This document shows, piece by piece, positions 41,352 to 52,901 of a stretch of 64,000 nt of DNA. A program made the translations under genes and the position numbers. Position 1 is the first letter of the stretch. The number at the start of each line of letters is the position of its first letter. Location of the stretch: contig NZ_JAFBDB010000002.1 in assembly GCF_016908015.1 (NCBI RefSeq), positions 1-64,000 of the forward strand, given 5' to 3'. This DNA is from Clostridium pascui. Lineage in GTDB: Bacteria; Bacillota; Clostridia; Clostridiales; Clostridiaceae. Under the pieces are notes generated by a model. That model had not been told where the DNA came from. It saw nothing but the letters and a program-made list of their open reading frames with translations, and did not search any database.

Positions 41352-41981
41352 TTGAAAAAAGCTATAATAGGTAAAAAGCTTGGAATGACTCAGATATTTG
41401 ATGAAAACAATAAGGTGGTTCCTGTAACAGTAATTGAAGCAGGTCCATGTGTAGTTACTCAGAAGAAAACTGTTGAAAAAGATGGTTACGAGGCTATACA
41501 GGTAGGATATGGCGTAATAAAAGAAAAATTAGTTAACAAGCCATTAAAGGGTCACTTCAGCAAAGCAGGTGTAGAATCTAAAAGATTATTAAAGGAATTC
41601 AAATTAGAGAATTCTAATGATTATCAAGTAGGACAGGAATTAAAGGCAGATTTATTTGTAGCAGGAGATAAAGTTGACGTATCTGGAGTTTCCAAGGGTA
41701 AGGGATTCCAAGGTACAATAAAAAGATGGAATGGTCACAGAGGACCAATGACACACGGTTCTAAATTCCATAGATCAGTAGGTTCCATGGGAGCTTCTTC
41801 AGATCCATCAAGAACTTTCAAAAACAAGAAGATGCCTGGACACATGGGGAATAGAAATACAACTGTATTAAATTTAGAAGTTGTTAAAATTATGCCAGAA
41901 AAAAATATAATTTTAATTAAGGGCGGAGTACCAGGACCAAATAAAGGTTTTGTGGTAATAAGAAATACCGTTAAAGCTTAA
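41352..41981 (+). CDS. rplC: 50S ribosomal protein L3
   Basis: A 209-residue 23S-binding protein near the peptidyl transferase centre. It starts at TTG ([16 protein letters not shown]) with aggaggtg upstream and contains the conserved [11 protein letters not shown] loop, [13 protein letters not shown] and PGHMGN segments. Confidence 0.98.
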   Translation: MKKAIIGKKLGMTQIFDENNKVVPVTVIEAGPCVVTQKKTVEKDGYEAIQVGYGVIKEKLVNKPLKGHFSKAGVESKRLLKEFKLENSNDYQVGQELKADLFVAGDKVDVSGVSKGKGFQGTIKRWNGHRGPMTHGSKFHRSVGSMGASSDPSRTFKNKKMPGHMGNRNTTVLNLEVVKIMPEKNIILIKGGVPGPNKGFVVIRNTVKA

Positions 41982-42005
41982 TTTTTGTAGAAAGGAGGAT
42001 GCAGA

Positions 42006-42626
42006 ATGCCTACAGTAGGATTATTTAATAAACAAGGTCAAAAGGTTGGAGATGTTCAATTAGCAGATAATATATTTGCTACTGAAATTAATGAGTATGC
42101 ATTACATCAAGTAGTTGTAGCTCAATTAGCTAATAAAAGACAAGGAACTCAGTCTGCAAAGACAAGAGCAGAAGTTTCTGGAGGCGGAATAAAGCCTTGG
42201 AGACAAAAGGGAACTGGTAGAGCAAGACAAGGATCAACAAGATCTCCACAATGGATACACGGAGGTATTGTTTTTGCTCCAAAGCCAAGAAGTTATAGAG
42301 TTTCAATTCCAAAGTCAATGAGAAGGGTTGCTATGAAATCAGCTTTATCTGCAAAAGTTAAAGATAATAGCATGATAGTATTAGAAAATCTTGAATTAGA
42401 AACTCCAAAGACTAAGGAAATGGTTGCTATGTTGAAAGCTTTTGAAGCTAAAAAGACTTTAATTGTTACAGCTGAATCAAACGAAAATGTTTATAAATCA
42501 GCTAGAAACATTGAAGGAGTAGCAGTTATTCCAGTAAACAATTTAAATGTATATGATATTTTAAAGTATGAAAAGTTTATTATAACTAAGGATGCTGTAT
42601 CTAAAGTTGAGGAGGTGTATGCATAA
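42006..42626 (+). CDS. rplD: 50S ribosomal protein L4
   Basis: A 206-residue protein with the extended exit-tunnel loop ([25 protein letters not shown] written in pieces: [18 protein letters not shown] then STRSPQW). The loop is unaltered at macrolide-related positions as far as I can tell. Overlaps rplW by one base. Confidence 0.98.
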   Translation: MPTVGLFNKQGQKVGDVQLADNIFATEINEYALHQVVVAQLANKRQGTQSAKTRAEVSGGGIKPWRQKGTGRARQGSTRSPQWIHGGIVFAPKPRSYRVSIPKSMRRVAMKSALSAKVKDNSMIVLENLELETPKTKEMVAMLKAFEAKKTLIVTAESNENVYKSARNIEGVAVIPVNNLNVYDILKYEKFIITKDAVSKVEEVYA

Positions 42627-42919
42627 TGAAGCTAACAAATTATGATATAATAAGAAGACCTGTTATAACTGAAAAAAGTATGGCTTCTATGGGAGATAAG
42701 CAGTACACCTTTATCGTAGATAAGCATGCTAATAAGTGCCAAATAAAAACAGCTGTTGAAGCAGTATTTGGCGTAAAGGTAGAAGAAGTGAGAACTGCAA
42801 ACATTCTTGGAAAGAACAAGAGAGTTGGAGTGCACTTTGGAAAAAGACCTGATTACAAGAAAGCTGTAGTTAAACTAGCTCAAGATAGTAAAGCTATAGA
42901 ATTCTTCGAAGGAATGTAA
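42626..42919 (+). CDS. rplW: 50S ribosomal protein L23
   Basis: A 97-residue exit-tunnel rim protein, docking site for trigger factor and SRP. It starts with [13 protein letters not shown], typical of the family. The start codon shares the last base of the rplD stop (TAATG), indicating coupling. Confidence 0.98.
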   Translation: MKLTNYDIIRRPVITEKSMASMGDKQYTFIVDKHANKCQIKTAVEAVFGVKVEEVRTANILGKNKRVGVHFGKRPDYKKAVVKLAQDSKAIEFFEGM

Positions 42920-42978
42920 TATTAAATTAAAGCGTTAGTGGCTATAAGCCAGATAAGCTAAGAAATGGAGGTTTACAA

Positions 42979-43809
42979 ATGGCAGTTAAAACATTTAGAC
43001 CTACCACTCCAAGTAGAAGACAGATGACTATGAGCACTTTTGAAGAAATTACAACAAATGAGCCAGAAAAGTCATTATTAGTTTCTTTAAGTAAAACAGG
43101 TGGTAGAAATAATACCGGTAAAATAACTGTTCGTCATCGTGGTGGCGGTGCAAAGAGAAAATATAGATTAATAGACTTCAAGAGAAATAAGGATGGAATT
43201 CCAGCTAAAGTTTCTAGCGTGGAATATGATCCAAACAGAACAGCATTTATAGCATTAGTTGTATATGCTGATGGTGAAAAGAGATACATAGTTGCTCCAC
43301 ACGGATTAAAAGTAGGGGATACAATTGTATCAGGACCAGAAGCTGATATAAAAGTAGGAAACTGCTTGCCATTAAAGAACATACCAGTAGGTACAATTGT
43401 TCATAATGTGGAATTAGCAAGAGGAAAAGGTGCTCAGCTTGTAAGAGCAGCAGGAAGTTCCGCACAGTTAATGGCTAAAGAAGGAGACTATGCAACTTTA
43501 AGACTTCCAAGTGGAGAAATGAGATACGTTAGAGTAGAATGTAGAGCTACTATAGGAACAGTATCAAATTTAACTAATGATATAATTAACATTGGTAAAG
43601 CTGGAAGAACAAGACATAAAGGTTTCAGACCTACAGTTAGAGGTTCTGTAATGAATCCTAATGACCATCCACACGGTGGTGGAGAAGGTAGAACACCAGT
43701 TGGACGCCCAGGTCCTCTTACTCCATGGGGCAAACCAGCACTTGGATACAAAACTAGAAAACATAAAAAATATTCAGATAGACTTATCGTTAAGAGAAGA
43801 ACTAAATAA
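42979..43809 (+). CDS. rplB: 50S ribosomal protein L2
   Basis: A 276-residue primary 23S-binding protein essential for subunit joining. It has the N-terminal basic domain ([16 protein letters not shown]), the SH3-like core and the C-terminal [13 protein letters not shown] segment with the conserved His. Length typical. Confidence 0.99.
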   Translation: MAVKTFRPTTPSRRQMTMSTFEEITTNEPEKSLLVSLSKTGGRNNTGKITVRHRGGGAKRKYRLIDFKRNKDGIPAKVSSVEYDPNRTAFIALVVYADGEKRYIVAPHGLKVGDTIVSGPEADIKVGNCLPLKNIPVGTIVHNVELARGKGAQLVRAAGSSAQLMAKEGDYATLRLPSGEMRYVRVECRATIGTVSNLTNDIINIGKAGRTRHKGFRPTVRGSVMNPNDHPHGGGEGRTPVGRPGPLTPWGKPALGYKTRKHKKYSDRLIVKRRTK

Positions 43810-43876
43810 TTTGAAGAGAATATTTTTATTCTCTTCAAAGATTATTATAACGGTTATATGAAGGGAGGCCATAAAT

Positions 43877-44161
43877 TTGAGTAGATCTGTTAAAAAAGGA
43901 CCTTTTATACACGAAGGACTTTTAATGAAAATAAATGAAATGAACAAAAATGGAGAAAAGAAAGTTGTAAAGACTTGGTCTAGAAGTTCAACTATTTTCC
44001 CACAGATGATTGGTCATACTATAGCAGTACATGATGGAAGAAAACATGTTCCTGTATATGTTACTGAAGATATGGTAGGACATAAATTAGGAGAATTTGC
44101 TCTAACAAGAACTTATAAAGGTCATGTAGATAAGACAGCTAAATCAAGTTCTGTTAGATAA
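43877..44161 (+). CDS. rpsS: 30S ribosomal protein S19
   Basis: A 94-residue protein of the 30S head. It starts with TTG ([15 protein letters not shown]) after a gggagg site and contains the conserved [20 protein letters not shown] segment. Confidence 0.98.
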   Translation: MSRSVKKGPFIHEGLLMKINEMNKNGEKKVVKTWSRSSTIFPQMIGHTIAVHDGRKHVPVYVTEDMVGHKLGEFALTRTYKGHVDKTAKSSSVR

Positions 44162-44182
44162 TGCGGGAAGGAGGTAATAATA

Positions 44183-44518
44183 ATGGAAGCTAAAGCAATA
44201 GCTAAATATGTAAGAATGTCCCCAATGAAAGTGGGTATAGTTCTTGATTTAATAAGAAATAAGAATGTAAATGAGGCCTTTGCTATATTAAAATATACTC
44301 CTAAAAGAGCAGCTGTAGTTGTAGAAAAAGTTTTAAAATCAGCTGTAGCAAATGCAGAAAATAATTTAAACTTAGATATAAATACATTATATGTAGCAGA
44401 AGCTTACGCTTGTCAGGGACCTGTATTAAAGAGATTTCAACCTCATGCACAAGGTAGAGCTTTTAGAATACTTAAAAGAACTAGTCATATAACATTAGTT
44501 GTTAAAGAAAGAGCTTAA
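44183..44518 (+). CDS. rplV: 50S ribosomal protein L22
   Basis: A 111-residue exit-tunnel protein with [15 protein letters not shown] and the long beta-hairpin near the C-terminus ([17 protein letters not shown]) lining the tunnel. No duplication in the hairpin. Confidence 0.98.
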   Translation: MEAKAIAKYVRMSPMKVGIVLDLIRNKNVNEAFAILKYTPKRAAVVVEKVLKSAVANAENNLNLDINTLYVAEAYACQGPVLKRFQPHAQGRAFRILKRTSHITLVVKERA

Positions 44519-44536
44519 AAAGAAGGAGGGAAACAG

Positions 44537-45205
44537 ATGGGTCAGAAAGTACATCCACACGGCTTAAGAGTTGGAGTAATTAAAGATTGGGATGCTAAAT
44601 GGTATTCTGATAAGAAGAATTTTGCAGATAACTTAGTAGAAGACAATAATATAAGAGAATTCGTAAAGAAAAAATCTTATGCTGCTGGAATCTCAAAAAT
44701 AGAAATAGAAAGAGCTGCAAAAAGAGTTAAGTTAAACATCTATACTGCTAAACCAGGAATGATAATTGGTAAGGGTGGTCAAGGAATAGATGCTTTAAGA
44801 AACGAACTTAAGAAGTTTGTAAAAGATGATAAAAATATATTAATAAATATAGTAGAAGTTAAAAATGCAGAAACAAATGCACAATTAATGGCTGAAAATG
44901 TTGCTCAACAGTTAGAAAAGAGAATTTCTTTCAGAAGAGCAATGAAGCAAACTATACAAAGAGCAATGAAATCAGGAGTTAAAGGTGTTAAGACTGCTTG
45001 CTCAGGAAGACTTGGAGGAGCAGACATAGCTAGAACTGAACAGTATCATGAAGGCACAATTCCACTTCAGACATTAAGAGCTGATATCGATTATGGATTT
45101 GCTGAAGCAGATACTACATTTGGTAAAATAGGAATAAAAGTTTGGGTATATAGAGGTGAAGTTCTTCCAGTTAAAAAAGAAAAAAAGGAAGAAGTTAATG
45201 CATAG
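44537..45205 (+). CDS. rpsC: 30S ribosomal protein S3
   Basis: A 222-residue mRNA-entry protein. It has the N-terminal [21 protein letters not shown] start, a KH domain with [14 protein letters not shown], and the C-terminal domain [18 protein letters not shown]. The tail is lysine/glutamate-rich. Confidence 0.99.
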   Translation: MGQKVHPHGLRVGVIKDWDAKWYSDKKNFADNLVEDNNIREFVKKKSYAAGISKIEIERAAKRVKLNIYTAKPGMIIGKGGQGIDALRNELKKFVKDDKNILINIVEVKNAETNAQLMAENVAQQLEKRISFRRAMKQTIQRAMKSGVKGVKTACSGRLGGADIARTEQYHEGTIPLQTLRADIDYGFAEADTTFGKIGIKVWVYRGEVLPVKKEKKEEVNA

Positions 45206-45222
45206 GGAAGGAGGAATATGAC

Positions 45223-45666
45223 ATGTTAATGCCTAAAAGAGTTAAACATCGTAAAGTACAACGCGGCAGAATGAAGGGTAAGGCTACAAGAGGAAACTTT
45301 ATAGCATATGGTGATTACGGTTTACAAGCTACTGAATGTGGTTGGATTACTAGCAATCAGATAGAATCAGCCAGAATAGCTATAAATAGATATATAAAAA
45401 GAGGAGGAAAACTTTGGATAAAGATTTTCCCAGATAAACCAGTTACTGAAAAGCCAGCTGAAACACGTATGGGTTCCGGTAAAGGTTCACCAGAGTACTG
45501 GGTAGCAGTTATAAAACCAGGTAGAGTTTTATTTGAGTTAACAGGTGTAGAAGAAAAGGTTGCTAGAGAAGCTATGAGACTTGCATCACACAAACTACCT
45601 GTGTCAACTAAATTTGTAAAAAGATCAGACTTTGAGGAAATGGGTGGTGAAATCAATGAAGGCTAA
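45223..45666 (+). CDS. rplP: 50S ribosomal protein L16
   Basis: A 147-residue protein near the A-site tRNA. Starts [19 protein letters not shown] and includes [19 protein letters not shown], with the arginine commonly hydroxylated elsewhere. Its end overlaps rpmC by 11 bases. Confidence 0.98.
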   Translation: MLMPKRVKHRKVQRGRMKGKATRGNFIAYGDYGLQATECGWITSNQIESARIAINRYIKRGGKLWIKIFPDKPVTEKPAETRMGSGKGSPEYWVAVIKPGRVLFELTGVEEKVAREAMRLASHKLPVSTKFVKRSDFEEMGGEINEG

Positions 45667-45868
45667 AGAATTACAAGAATTAAGACAAAACAACCCACAA
45701 GATTTAGAGGGTAAATTAAATGACCTTAAGGGCGAATTATTTAACCTAAGATTTCAATTAGCTACTGGCCAATTAGAAAACCCAATGAGAATAAGAGAAG
45801 TTAAAAAATCTATAGCCCAGATTAAAACCATCCTTAGAGAAGCAGAACTAAGGACTATTGAGCAGTAA
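45656..45868 (+). CDS. rpmC: 50S ribosomal protein L29
   Basis: A 70-residue helical protein by the exit tunnel. It starts [11 protein letters not shown] at ATG 45656, inside the end of rplP and after a ggtggtg site. A longer in-frame start at 45632 would overlap more and lacks a site. Ends with the common IRRxIAQIKT-like helix ([14 protein letters not shown]). Confidence 0.97.
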   Translation: MKAKELQELRQNNPQDLEGKLNDLKGELFNLRFQLATGQLENPMRIREVKKSIAQIKTILREAELRTIEQ

Positions 45869-45887
45869 TTGAGAGGAGGTTCATCCT

Positions 45888-46142
45888 GTGGAAAGAAAAT
45901 TAAGAAAGACAAGATTAGGTAGAGTTGTTTCTGATAAAATGGATAAGACAATTGTTGTTGCAGTTGAAACAAAAGTTCGTCATCCACTATACGGAAAAAC
46001 AATTAATAGAACAACTAAATTTAAAGCTCATGATGAAAATAATGAAGCAAAGATGAATGATAGAGTAGTAATAATGGAAACTAGACCATTATCTAAAGAT
46101 AAAAGATGGAGACTTGTAGAAATAGTAGAAAAAGCAAAATAA
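45888..46142 (+). CDS. rpsQ: 30S ribosomal protein S17
   Basis: An 84-residue OB-fold protein. GTG start with gaggaggt upstream. Motifs [20 protein letters not shown] and the [19 protein letters not shown] segment are typical. Confidence 0.98.
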   Translation: MERKLRKTRLGRVVSDKMDKTIVVAVETKVRHPLYGKTINRTTKFKAHDENNEAKMNDRVVIMETRPLSKDKRWRLVEIVEKAK

Positions 46143-46173
46143 TAGTTACAAAGGCTGAAAGGAGGGTATTTGA

Positions 46174-46542
46174 ATGATTCAGCAGCAAACTATACTAAAA
46201 GTTGCAGATAACTCTGGTGCTAAAGAAATAATGTGTATTAGAGTATTAGGTGGATCAAAAAGAAAATGGGGTAACATAGGCGATATAATCGTTGCTAGTG
46301 TTAAGAGTGCAACACCAGGCGGTGTTGTTAAAAAAGGTGAAGTAGTTAAAGCCGTTATAGTAAGATCTGTTAAAGGATTAAGAAGAGCAGACGGATCATA
46401 CATAAGATTTGATGAAAATGCGGCTGTTATAATAAAAGATGATAAGCAGCCAAAGGGTACTCGTATCTTTGGACCTGTAGCTAGAGAGATAAGAGACAAA
46501 GAATTCACAAAAATTTTATCCTTAGCACCAGAAGTTCTATAG
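46174..46542 (+). CDS. rplN: 50S ribosomal protein L14
   Basis: A 122-residue intersubunit-face protein. Starts [27 protein letters not shown] and ends with [19 protein letters not shown], both diagnostic; full length. Confidence 0.99.
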   Translation: MIQQQTILKVADNSGAKEIMCIRVLGGSKRKWGNIGDIIVASVKSATPGGVVKKGEVVKAVIVRSVKGLRRADGSYIRFDENAAVIIKDDKQPKGTRIFGPVAREIRDKEFTKILSLAPEVL

Positions 46543-46560
46543 GATAGGGAGGTGACTTGA

Positions 46561-46881
46561 ATGCAGAATAAAATACATGTTAGAAAACAGGACACTGTAA
46601 TGGTTATATCTGGTAAAGATAAAGGCAAAATAGGTGAAGTTGTAAGTGTATCACCTAAGACTAACAAAGTATTAGTTAAGGGTGTTAATTTAATTACAAA
46701 ACACCAAAAACCAAGCAAAGAGAATATGCAGGGTGGAATAGTTCATAAAGAAGCACCTATATATAGTTCCAAAGTTATGTTATACTGCACAAAGTGCAAA
46801 TCAGTAACAAGAATAAGTCATAAGTTATTAGATGACGGAACTAAGGTAAGAGTTTGTAAAAAGTGTGGAGAAACATTCTAA
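46561..46881 (+). CDS. rplX: 50S ribosomal protein L24
   Basis: A 106-residue assembly-initiator protein with a KOW motif (DTVMVISGKDKGKIGEVVSV) and a C-terminal pair of CxxC motifs (CTKCKS, CKKCGE) as in many clostridial L24 proteins. Confidence 0.98.
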   Translation: MQNKIHVRKQDTVMVISGKDKGKIGEVVSVSPKTNKVLVKGVNLITKHQKPSKENMQGGIVHKEAPIYSSKVMLYCTKCKSVTRISHKLLDDGTKVRVCKKCGETF

Positions 46882-46902
46882 TCTTGAAAGGAGGTTTACT
46901 TA

Positions 46903-47445
46903 ATGAATCCAAGATTACAAGAAAAGTATGAAAAAGAAGTTGTACCAGCTTTAATGGAAAAGTTCGGATATAAAAATATAATGGAAGTTCCAAAGCTTGA
47001 TAAAATAGTTATTAACATGGGTATTGGAGAAGCTAAGGATAATCAGAAGGTATTAGAATCAGCTGTTAGCGATTTAACTATAATAGCAGGTCAAAAGCCA
47101 ATATTAACAAGAGCTAAAAAATCTATTGCTAACTTCAAAATTAGAGAGAACATGGCGATAGGATGTAAGGTAACATTAAGAAAGAACACAATGTATGAAT
47201 TTGCAGATAAGTTAATGAATGTAGCTCTTCCAAGAGTTAGAGACTTTAGAGGAATCTCTGATAAGTCTTTTGATGGTAGAGGAAATTATTCATTAGGACT
47301 TAAAGAACAATTAATATTCCCAGAAATTGAATATGATAAAATTGATAAAGTTAGAGGAATGGATATAACATTTGTAACTACTGCAAAGACTGACGAGGAA
47401 GCTAGAGAATTATTAAGATTCCTTGGAATGCCATTTGCTCAGTAA
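46903..47445 (+). CDS. rplE: 50S ribosomal protein L5
   Basis: A 180-residue 5S rRNA-binding protein. Segments [40 protein letters not shown] and RDFRGIS are typical; full length with aaggaggt before the ATG. Confidence 0.99.
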   Translation: MNPRLQEKYEKEVVPALMEKFGYKNIMEVPKLDKIVINMGIGEAKDNQKVLESAVSDLTIIAGQKPILTRAKKSIANFKIRENMAIGCKVTLRKNTMYEFADKLMNVALPRVRDFRGISDKSFDGRGNYSLGLKEQLIFPEIEYDKIDKVRGMDITFVTTAKTDEEARELLRFLGMPFAQ

Positions 47446-47461
47446 TTAAGGAGGGAAAACT

Positions 47462-47647
47462 GTGGCACGTAAAGCTTTGATAGAAAAATGGAAAAAAGAA
47501 CCTAAGTATTCCACTAGAGCTTATACAAGATGTAGAATATGTGGTAGACCACACGCTGTGCTAAGAAAGTTTGGTATATGCCGTATTTGCTTTAGAGAAC
47601 TTGCATATAAAGGACAGATACCAGGATGCAAGAAAGCTAGCTGGTAA
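47462..47647 (+). CDS. rpsN: 30S ribosomal protein S14, zinc-binding (type Z)
   Basis: A 61-residue short S14 with four zinc-ligand cysteines ([20 protein letters not shown]). GTG start following gggagg-like site. The zinc-free, longer paralog found in some Firmicutes is not in this window. Confidence 0.98.
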   Translation: MARKALIEKWKKEPKYSTRAYTRCRICGRPHAVLRKFGICRICFRELAYKGQIPGCKKASW

Positions 47648-47674
47648 TATAGAATAGGAAAGGAGGCACATTAA

Positions 47675-48073
47675 ATGGTAATGACTGACCCAATTGCTGA
47701 TTTATTAACTCGTATAAGAAACGCAAATATAGTTAAACATGAAACTGTAGAAATACCTTCTTCAACTATAAAGAAGGCTATTGCAAACATAATGTTACAA
47801 GAAGGATATATAAAGAACGTTGAGGAATATACTGACGGATCAGTTCCAATGTTAAAAGTAACAATGAAATATGGTCAGAATAAAGAGAAGACTATTACTG
47901 GTTTAAAGAGAATATCAAAACCAGGATTAAGAGTATATTGCAGAAAAGAAGAGATTCCTAGAGTGTTGAATGGATTAGGAGTAGCTATCGTATCAACTTC
48001 AAAAGGAATAGTTACAGATAGAGAAGCAAGAAAATTAGCTGTAGGCGGAGAAGTTCTTTGCTACATATGGTAA
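47675..48073 (+). CDS. rpsH: 30S ribosomal protein S8
   Basis: A 132-residue primary 16S-binding protein. Starts [15 protein letters not shown] and ends with [22 protein letters not shown], typical. In E. coli S8 represses the spc operon at the rplE start; I did not find an obvious equivalent site here. Confidence 0.99.
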   Translation: MVMTDPIADLLTRIRNANIVKHETVEIPSSTIKKAIANIMLQEGYIKNVEEYTDGSVPMLKVTMKYGQNKEKTITGLKRISKPGLRVYCRKEEIPRVLNGLGVAIVSTSKGIVTDREARKLAVGGEVLCYIW

Positions 48074-48095
48074 TTAGGAAACAGGAGGTGTAATT

Positions 48096-48638
48096 ATGTC
48101 AAGAATTGGTAGACTTCCAATAGCTATACCTAATGGTGTAACTTTCGCAGTAACACCAGACAACGTTGTTACTGTAAAAGGACCAAAGGGTGAACTTGTT
48201 AAAGCTATGAACACTGCTATTAATATAGCTGTTGAAGATAATTCTGTTGTAGTAACAAGAGATAATGATCAAAAACAAAACAGAGCTCTTCATGGATTAA
48301 CAAGAGCTTTAATCAATAATATGATTATTGGAGTAACTGAAGGATACAAAAAAACTTTAGAATTAGTTGGTGTAGGTTATAGAGCTCAAGTACAGGGAAA
48401 TAAATTAGTAATGAGCTTAGGATTCTCACATCCAGTTGAAATAGAACCAGTAGAAGGTGTTCAATTCCAAGTTGAAGGAAATAACAAGGTAGTAGTTAGC
48501 GGTATAGATAAACAAAAGGTAGGAAACGTTGCTGCTGATATAAGAAGTTGGAGAAAACCTGAACCTTACAAAGGAAAAGGTATTAAGTATGATAACGAAG
48601 TTATTAGACGTAAGGAAGGTAAGACTGGTAAGAAATAA
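48096..48638 (+). CDS. rplF: 50S ribosomal protein L6
   Basis: A 180-residue two-domain protein near the sarcin-ricin loop. It has the start [14 protein letters not shown] and the C-terminal [19 protein letters not shown] segment. Aggaggtg upstream. Confidence 0.99.
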   Translation: MSRIGRLPIAIPNGVTFAVTPDNVVTVKGPKGELVKAMNTAINIAVEDNSVVVTRDNDQKQNRALHGLTRALINNMIIGVTEGYKKTLELVGVGYRAQVQGNKLVMSLGFSHPVEIEPVEGVQFQVEGNNKVVVSGIDKQKVGNVAADIRSWRKPEPYKGKGIKYDNEVIRRKEGKTGKK

Positions 48639-48658
48639 TAAGAAAGGAGTGAGTTTCA

Positions 48659-49018
48659 ATGATTAATAAGCAAGATAGACAAGAATCAAGAGTGAGACGT
48701 CACATAAGAGTTCGTAAAAAAGTTTTTGGAACTCCTGAAATGCCAAGACTTGCAGTATATAGAAGCGAAAAAAACATATATGCTCAGATAGTTGATGACA
48801 TAAATGGAGTAACTTTAGTTTCAGCTTCCAGTTTAGAAAAAGAATTCAGTGCAGTTGGAAGCAATAAAGAAGGAGCTAAATTAGTAGGCCAGTCCGTAGC
48901 TAAAAAAGCTATAGAAAAAGGAATTACTAAAGTAGTATTTGATAGAGGCGGATACATTTATCACGGAAGAGTGCAACAACTTGCCGAAGGTGCAAGAGAA
49001 GCAGGTTTACAATTCTAA
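48659..49018 (+). CDS. rplR: 50S ribosomal protein L18
   Basis: A 119-residue 5S rRNA-binding protein. It has a basic N-terminus ([21 protein letters not shown]) and the conserved [22 protein letters not shown]-terminal region (here as [11 protein letters not shown] then [14 protein letters not shown]). Confidence 0.98.
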   Translation: MINKQDRQESRVRRHIRVRKKVFGTPEMPRLAVYRSEKNIYAQIVDDINGVTLVSASSLEKEFSAVGSNKEGAKLVGQSVAKKAIEKGITKVVFDRGGYIYHGRVQQLAEGAREAGLQF

Positions 49019-49034
49019 TAAAGGAGGGAAATAA

Positions 49035-49532
49035 ATGAGAATAGATCCTAGCACTTTAAACTTGAAGGAAAAAGTGGTTTTTATTAATAGAGTTGCTAAG
49101 GTTGTTAAAGGTGGTAGAAACTTTAGATTTAGCGCCCTCGTTGTAGTAGGAGACGAAAATGGTCATGTAGGCGTAGGTATGGGAAAATCTATAGAAATAC
49201 CTGAAGCAATTAGAAAAGGCATAGAAGACGCAAAGAAGAATTTAGTGGAAGTTGCAATGGTTGGAACTACAGTTCCACATAATATAGAAGGTAAATTCGG
49301 TACTGGAAGAGTACTTATAATGAAATCTAAAGAAGGTACAGGAGTTATAGCTGGGGGTCCAGTTAGAGCAGTACTTGAACTAGCAGGATTAAAAGATGTT
49401 AGAGCAAAATCTTTAGGTTCCAATAACCCAAGAAACATGGTTAATGCAACTATCGACGGTTTATCAAAAGTAAGAACAGCTGAGCAAATAGCTAAGCTAA
49501 GAGGAAAAACCGTTGAAGAGATCTTAGGTTAG
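49035..49532 (+). CDS. rpsE: 30S ribosomal protein S5
   Basis: A 165-residue protein with the N-terminal dsRBD-like domain ([19 protein letters not shown]) including the spectinomycin loop, and the C-terminal domain ([19 protein letters not shown]). Wild-type loop by inspection. Confidence 0.98.
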   Translation: MRIDPSTLNLKEKVVFINRVAKVVKGGRNFRFSALVVVGDENGHVGVGMGKSIEIPEAIRKGIEDAKKNLVEVAMVGTTVPHNIEGKFGTGRVLIMKSKEGTGVIAGGPVRAVLELAGLKDVRAKSLGSNNPRNMVNATIDGLSKVRTAEQIAKLRGKTVEEILG

Positions 49533-49544
49533 GAGGGAATAGCC

Positions 49545-49727
49545 TTGGCTAAACTTAAAATTACTTTAAAAAGAAGTACAATTGGTAGAAGAAAAGATCA
49601 GATAGCTACAGTTACCGCTCTTGGATTAAAGAAAATCGGTAAAACTGTTGAACATGATGACACTCCTCAAATTAGAGGAATGATAAATAAGGTAAGCTAC
49701 CTTTTAGATGTAGAAGAAGTACAGTAA
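49545..49727 (+). CDS. rpmD: 50S ribosomal protein L30
   Basis: A 60-residue protein. TTG start with aggaggg upstream. The [20 protein letters not shown] pattern and [14 protein letters not shown] end are typical. Confidence 0.97.
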   Translation: MAKLKITLKRSTIGRRKDQIATVTALGLKKIGKTVEHDDTPQIRGMINKVSYLLDVEEVQ

Positions 49728-49746
49728 AAGAGGAGGTGTAACTATA

Positions 49747-50187
49747 ATGAAACTTCACGAATTAAGACCAGCAGAAGGTTCTAGAAAAGCTCCTAAAAGA
49801 GTCGGAAGAGGTACAGGTTCTGGCCTTGGAAGAAATGCAGGTAAGGGAGAAAAGGGACAGAATGCTAGATCAGGCGGCGGTGTAAGACCAGGATTTGAAG
49901 GTGGCCAGATGCCTTTATATAGAAGATTACCTAAAAGAGGATTTACGAACATATTTGCAAAAGAATATGCTACTATAAATGTAGATAGATTAAACATATT
50001 TGAAGATGGAACAGAAGTAACTCCAGAAGTATTAATGGAAAATGGAGTAATAAGCAAAGTATACGATGGAGTTAAAATTCTTGGAAACGGCGAATTAACT
50101 AAGAAGTTAACTGTAAAAGCTACAAAGTTCTCCAAGGCAGCAGCTGAAAAGATTGAGACAGCTGGAGGAAAAGTTGAGGTGATATAA
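49747..50187 (+). CDS. rplO: 50S ribosomal protein L15
   Basis: A 146-residue protein. It has a glycine/arginine-rich N-terminal tail ([20 protein letters not shown]) and the globular C-terminal domain. Shares one base with the secY start. Confidence 0.98.
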   Translation: MKLHELRPAEGSRKAPKRVGRGTGSGLGRNAGKGEKGQNARSGGGVRPGFEGGQMPLYRRLPKRGFTNIFAKEYATINVDRLNIFEDGTEVTPEVLMENGVISKVYDGVKILGNGELTKKLTVKATKFSKAAAEKIETAGGKVEVI

Positions 50188-51464
50188 TGTTATCAACCCT
50201 ACGTAATGCCTGGAAAGTTCCAGATCTAAAAAAGAGACTAATATTTACATTTTTTATGTTAGCTCTTTTTAGAATGGGTAATTTTATCCTTGTTCCTGGA
50301 ATAGATCGAACTAAGTTACAAGCTCTTTCACAGGGTGGAAACTTGTTTGCTTTTTATGACTTGATATCTGGTGGTGCTTTCAGTAATTTTAGTATATTTG
50401 CAATGGGTGTAGGGCCGTATATTAACTCATCCATTATTTTTCAACTGTTAACTATTGCTTTACCTTCTTTAGAACAACTTTCTAAAGAAGGAGAAGATGG
50501 TAGAAAGAAGATTCAGCAATATACTCGTTATGGAGCTATATTCTTTGCCATAGTTCAGGCGTTTAGTACGTATGCTATAATTTCAAGAGCTGGGGCACTA
50601 CAAGATGCATCAAGGCTAAACATGTTCTTGATTATTCTTACTTTAACGACAGCATCCACATTTTTAATGTGGTTTGGAGATAAGATTACTGTAAAAGGTG
50701 TAGGTAATGGTATATCACTCTTAATATTTGTCAATATTATATCTGGGATTCCAAATACTATATATCAAGTTGCTGCATTACAGAAGGTAGAAGAAGTAAA
50801 CTTTATACAAGTGATAATGTTTGCTGCTCTAGCAGTAGCTTTATTTATAGTAGTAGTTATCATGAGTTTAGCAGAGAGAAGAATTCCTGTTCAATATGCA
50901 GGTAAGACTGTAGGCGGTAGGGTATATAAAGGACAATCAACTCATATTCCTATTAATGTTAACTCAGCAGGAGTTATAGGAATTATATTTGCTATGTCAG
51001 TTATGCAGTTTCCTGCCACTATAGGTGCTATTTGGCCAGAATCTAAATTTTATACTTTTGTTACAGGAAGTAAATTTAGTTTGTTCAAAGAAGGAAGCTT
51101 GCAGTATATGCTTATATATTTTATCCTTGTAATATTTTTTACATGGTTTTATACTCAGGTTACTTTTAAGCCAGATGAAATGGCTGAAAACATGCATAAA
51201 TCATCAGGATTCATTCCAGGAATAAGACCTGGAGATTCGACTGCTAACTATATAGATAAGATATTAACAAGAATATCTATACTAGGAGGTATTTTTGTTG
51301 CTATGATAGCTATTCTTCCTATAATTATAGCAAATAGTACTCCATTTAAAGGAGTTTACTTTGGTGGTACAGGATTATTAATAATGGTCAGTGTAGCGCT
51401 TGAAGCTGTAAGACAAATAGAATCACAGTTGGTTATGAGACATTACCAAGGATTCTTAAAGTAA
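50187..51464 (+). CDS. secY: Protein translocase subunit SecY
   Basis: A 425-residue channel protein with about ten membrane helices. It includes the family segments in TM2 (GVGPYINSSIIFQLLTIALP) and the cytoplasmic loop AERRIPVQYA. It forms the SecYEG pore with SecE (25088-25318). ATG overlaps the rplO stop. Confidence 0.99.
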   Translation: MLSTLRNAWKVPDLKKRLIFTFFMLALFRMGNFILVPGIDRTKLQALSQGGNLFAFYDLISGGAFSNFSIFAMGVGPYINSSIIFQLLTIALPSLEQLSKEGEDGRKKIQQYTRYGAIFFAIVQAFSTYAIISRAGALQDASRLNMFLIILTLTTASTFLMWFGDKITVKGVGNGISLLIFVNIISGIPNTIYQVAALQKVEEVNFIQVIMFAALAVALFIVVVIMSLAERRIPVQYAGKTVGGRVYKGQSTHIPINVNSAGVIGIIFAMSVMQFPATIGAIWPESKFYTFVTGSKFSLFKEGSLQYMLIYFILVIFFTWFYTQVTFKPDEMAENMHKSSGFIPGIRPGDSTANYIDKILTRISILGGIFVAMIAILPIIIANSTPFKGVYFGGTGLLIMVSVALEAVRQIESQLVMRHYQGFLK

Positions 51465-51486
51465 TATATAATTGGAGATGGTTTAG

Positions 51487-52137
51487 TTGAATATAATTTT
51501 ATTAGGTCCTCCAGGAGCTGGAAAAGGGACTCAGGCTAAATTAATAAGTGAAAAGTATTCCATACCACATATATCTACAGGAGATATTTTTAGAAAGAAT
51601 ATTTCTGAAAAAACGCCCCTAGGAGTAAAGGCAAAAAGTTACATGGATAAGGGTCAGTTAGTTCCAGATGAGTTAACTATAGATCTAGTTAAAGACAGAT
51701 TACAACAAGATGATTGTAAGAATGGATTTCTTCTAGATGGATTCCCAAGAACAGTTGCACAAGCAGAAGCATTAGATGAATTTTTACATGAAAATAACCA
51801 AAGCATAAATTCTTCACTTTTAATAGATGTTCCTCATGAGTATATACTTGAGAGAATGACTGGAAGAAGAGTTTGTAATTCATGTGGAGCAAGTTATCAT
51901 GTGAAGTTCAATCCTTCAAAAATTGAAGGAAAGTGTGATGTTTGTGGAAGTGAGCTAATTCAAAGAAAAGATGATTCAGAGGAAACAGTTAGAGAAAGAC
52001 TTGACGTTTATTCAAAGCAGACGCAACCTTTAATTCAGTACTATAGTAATAAGGAAGTGTTATCTACTATAGATGGTACAAGAGAAATAAAAGAAGTATT
52101 TGAAAATATTTCTGATATTTTGGGGAGCGAAAAATAA
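51487..52137 (+). CDS. adk: Adenylate kinase
   Basis: A 216-residue enzyme interconverting ATP+AMP and 2 ADP. P-loop [10 protein letters not shown] (7-16), AMP-binding region ISTGDIFR, and a zinc-type lid with cysteines in CNSCG and CDVCG. TTG start with a ggagatgg site. Its stop is immediately followed by the map start. Confidence 0.98.
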   Translation: MNIILLGPPGAGKGTQAKLISEKYSIPHISTGDIFRKNISEKTPLGVKAKSYMDKGQLVPDELTIDLVKDRLQQDDCKNGFLLDGFPRTVAQAEALDEFLHENNQSINSSLLIDVPHEYILERMTGRRVCNSCGASYHVKFNPSKIEGKCDVCGSELIQRKDDSEETVRERLDVYSKQTQPLIQYYSNKEVLSTIDGTREIKEVFENISDILGSEK

Positions 52138-52890
52138 ATGATATTAATTAAAAATGATATGGAAATTGAATATATGAGGCAAGCAGGTAAAGTTGTGGGT
52201 GACACTCTAGCAAAACTTCAAGAGGTTATAAAGCCTGGTATAACTACTGCAGACTTGGATAAAATAGCTGAGGAATTTATTGCAAAAAGAGGCGCTAAGC
52301 CATCTTTTAAAGGGTATCATGGATTCCCAGCTTCCATATGTACATCGGTAAATAGTGAAGTAGTACATGGAATTCCTTCTAAAGATAGAGTGCTTCAAGA
52401 AGGCGATATAATAAGCATAGATTGCGGAGCTATACTTAATGGGTACCATGGTGATGCGGCAAGAACATTTGCTGTAGGGAATATATCCAAGGAAGCAGAG
52501 CAACTAATTAATGTAACTAGAGAAGGTTTTTTCAAAGGCATAGAAAAGGCTATAGTAGGTAATAGACTAACAGATATTTCACACTCAATTCAAATGTATG
52601 TGGAAGGTTTTGGATATTCTATTGTTAGAGACTATGTTGGTCATGGTATAGGAAGAGATATGCATGAAGCTCCTGAAGTTCCTAACTTCGGTAGACCTGG
52701 AAGAGGACCAAAATTGACTAAGGGTATGGTGCTAGCCATAGAGCCGATGGTAAATATAGGCGCATATCAAGTTTTTGTAGAAGATAATGAATGGACAGTA
52801 GGAACAAGTGATAATAGCTTATCTGCTCATTATGAAAATACAGTAGCTATCTTAGAAAATGGACCGGAAATATTAACACTAGGTCAGTAG
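52138..52890 (+). CDS. map: Methionine aminopeptidase, type I
   Basis: A 250-residue metallopeptidase that removes initiator Met. Metal ligands are visible in SIDCGAILNGYHGDAART (two Asp), the His in YVGHGIGRDMHE, and the Glu in AIEPMV and HYENTVAI. Abuts adk with no gap. Confidence 0.98.
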   Translation: MILIKNDMEIEYMRQAGKVVGDTLAKLQEVIKPGITTADLDKIAEEFIAKRGAKPSFKGYHGFPASICTSVNSEVVHGIPSKDRVLQEGDIISIDCGAILNGYHGDAARTFAVGNISKEAEQLINVTREGFFKGIEKAIVGNRLTDISHSIQMYVEGFGYSIVRDYVGHGIGRDMHEAPEVPNFGRPGRGPKLTKGMVLAIEPMVNIGAYQVFVEDNEWTVGTSDNSLSAHYENTVAILENGPEILTLGQ

Positions 52891-52901
52891 AGGTGAATAA
52901 T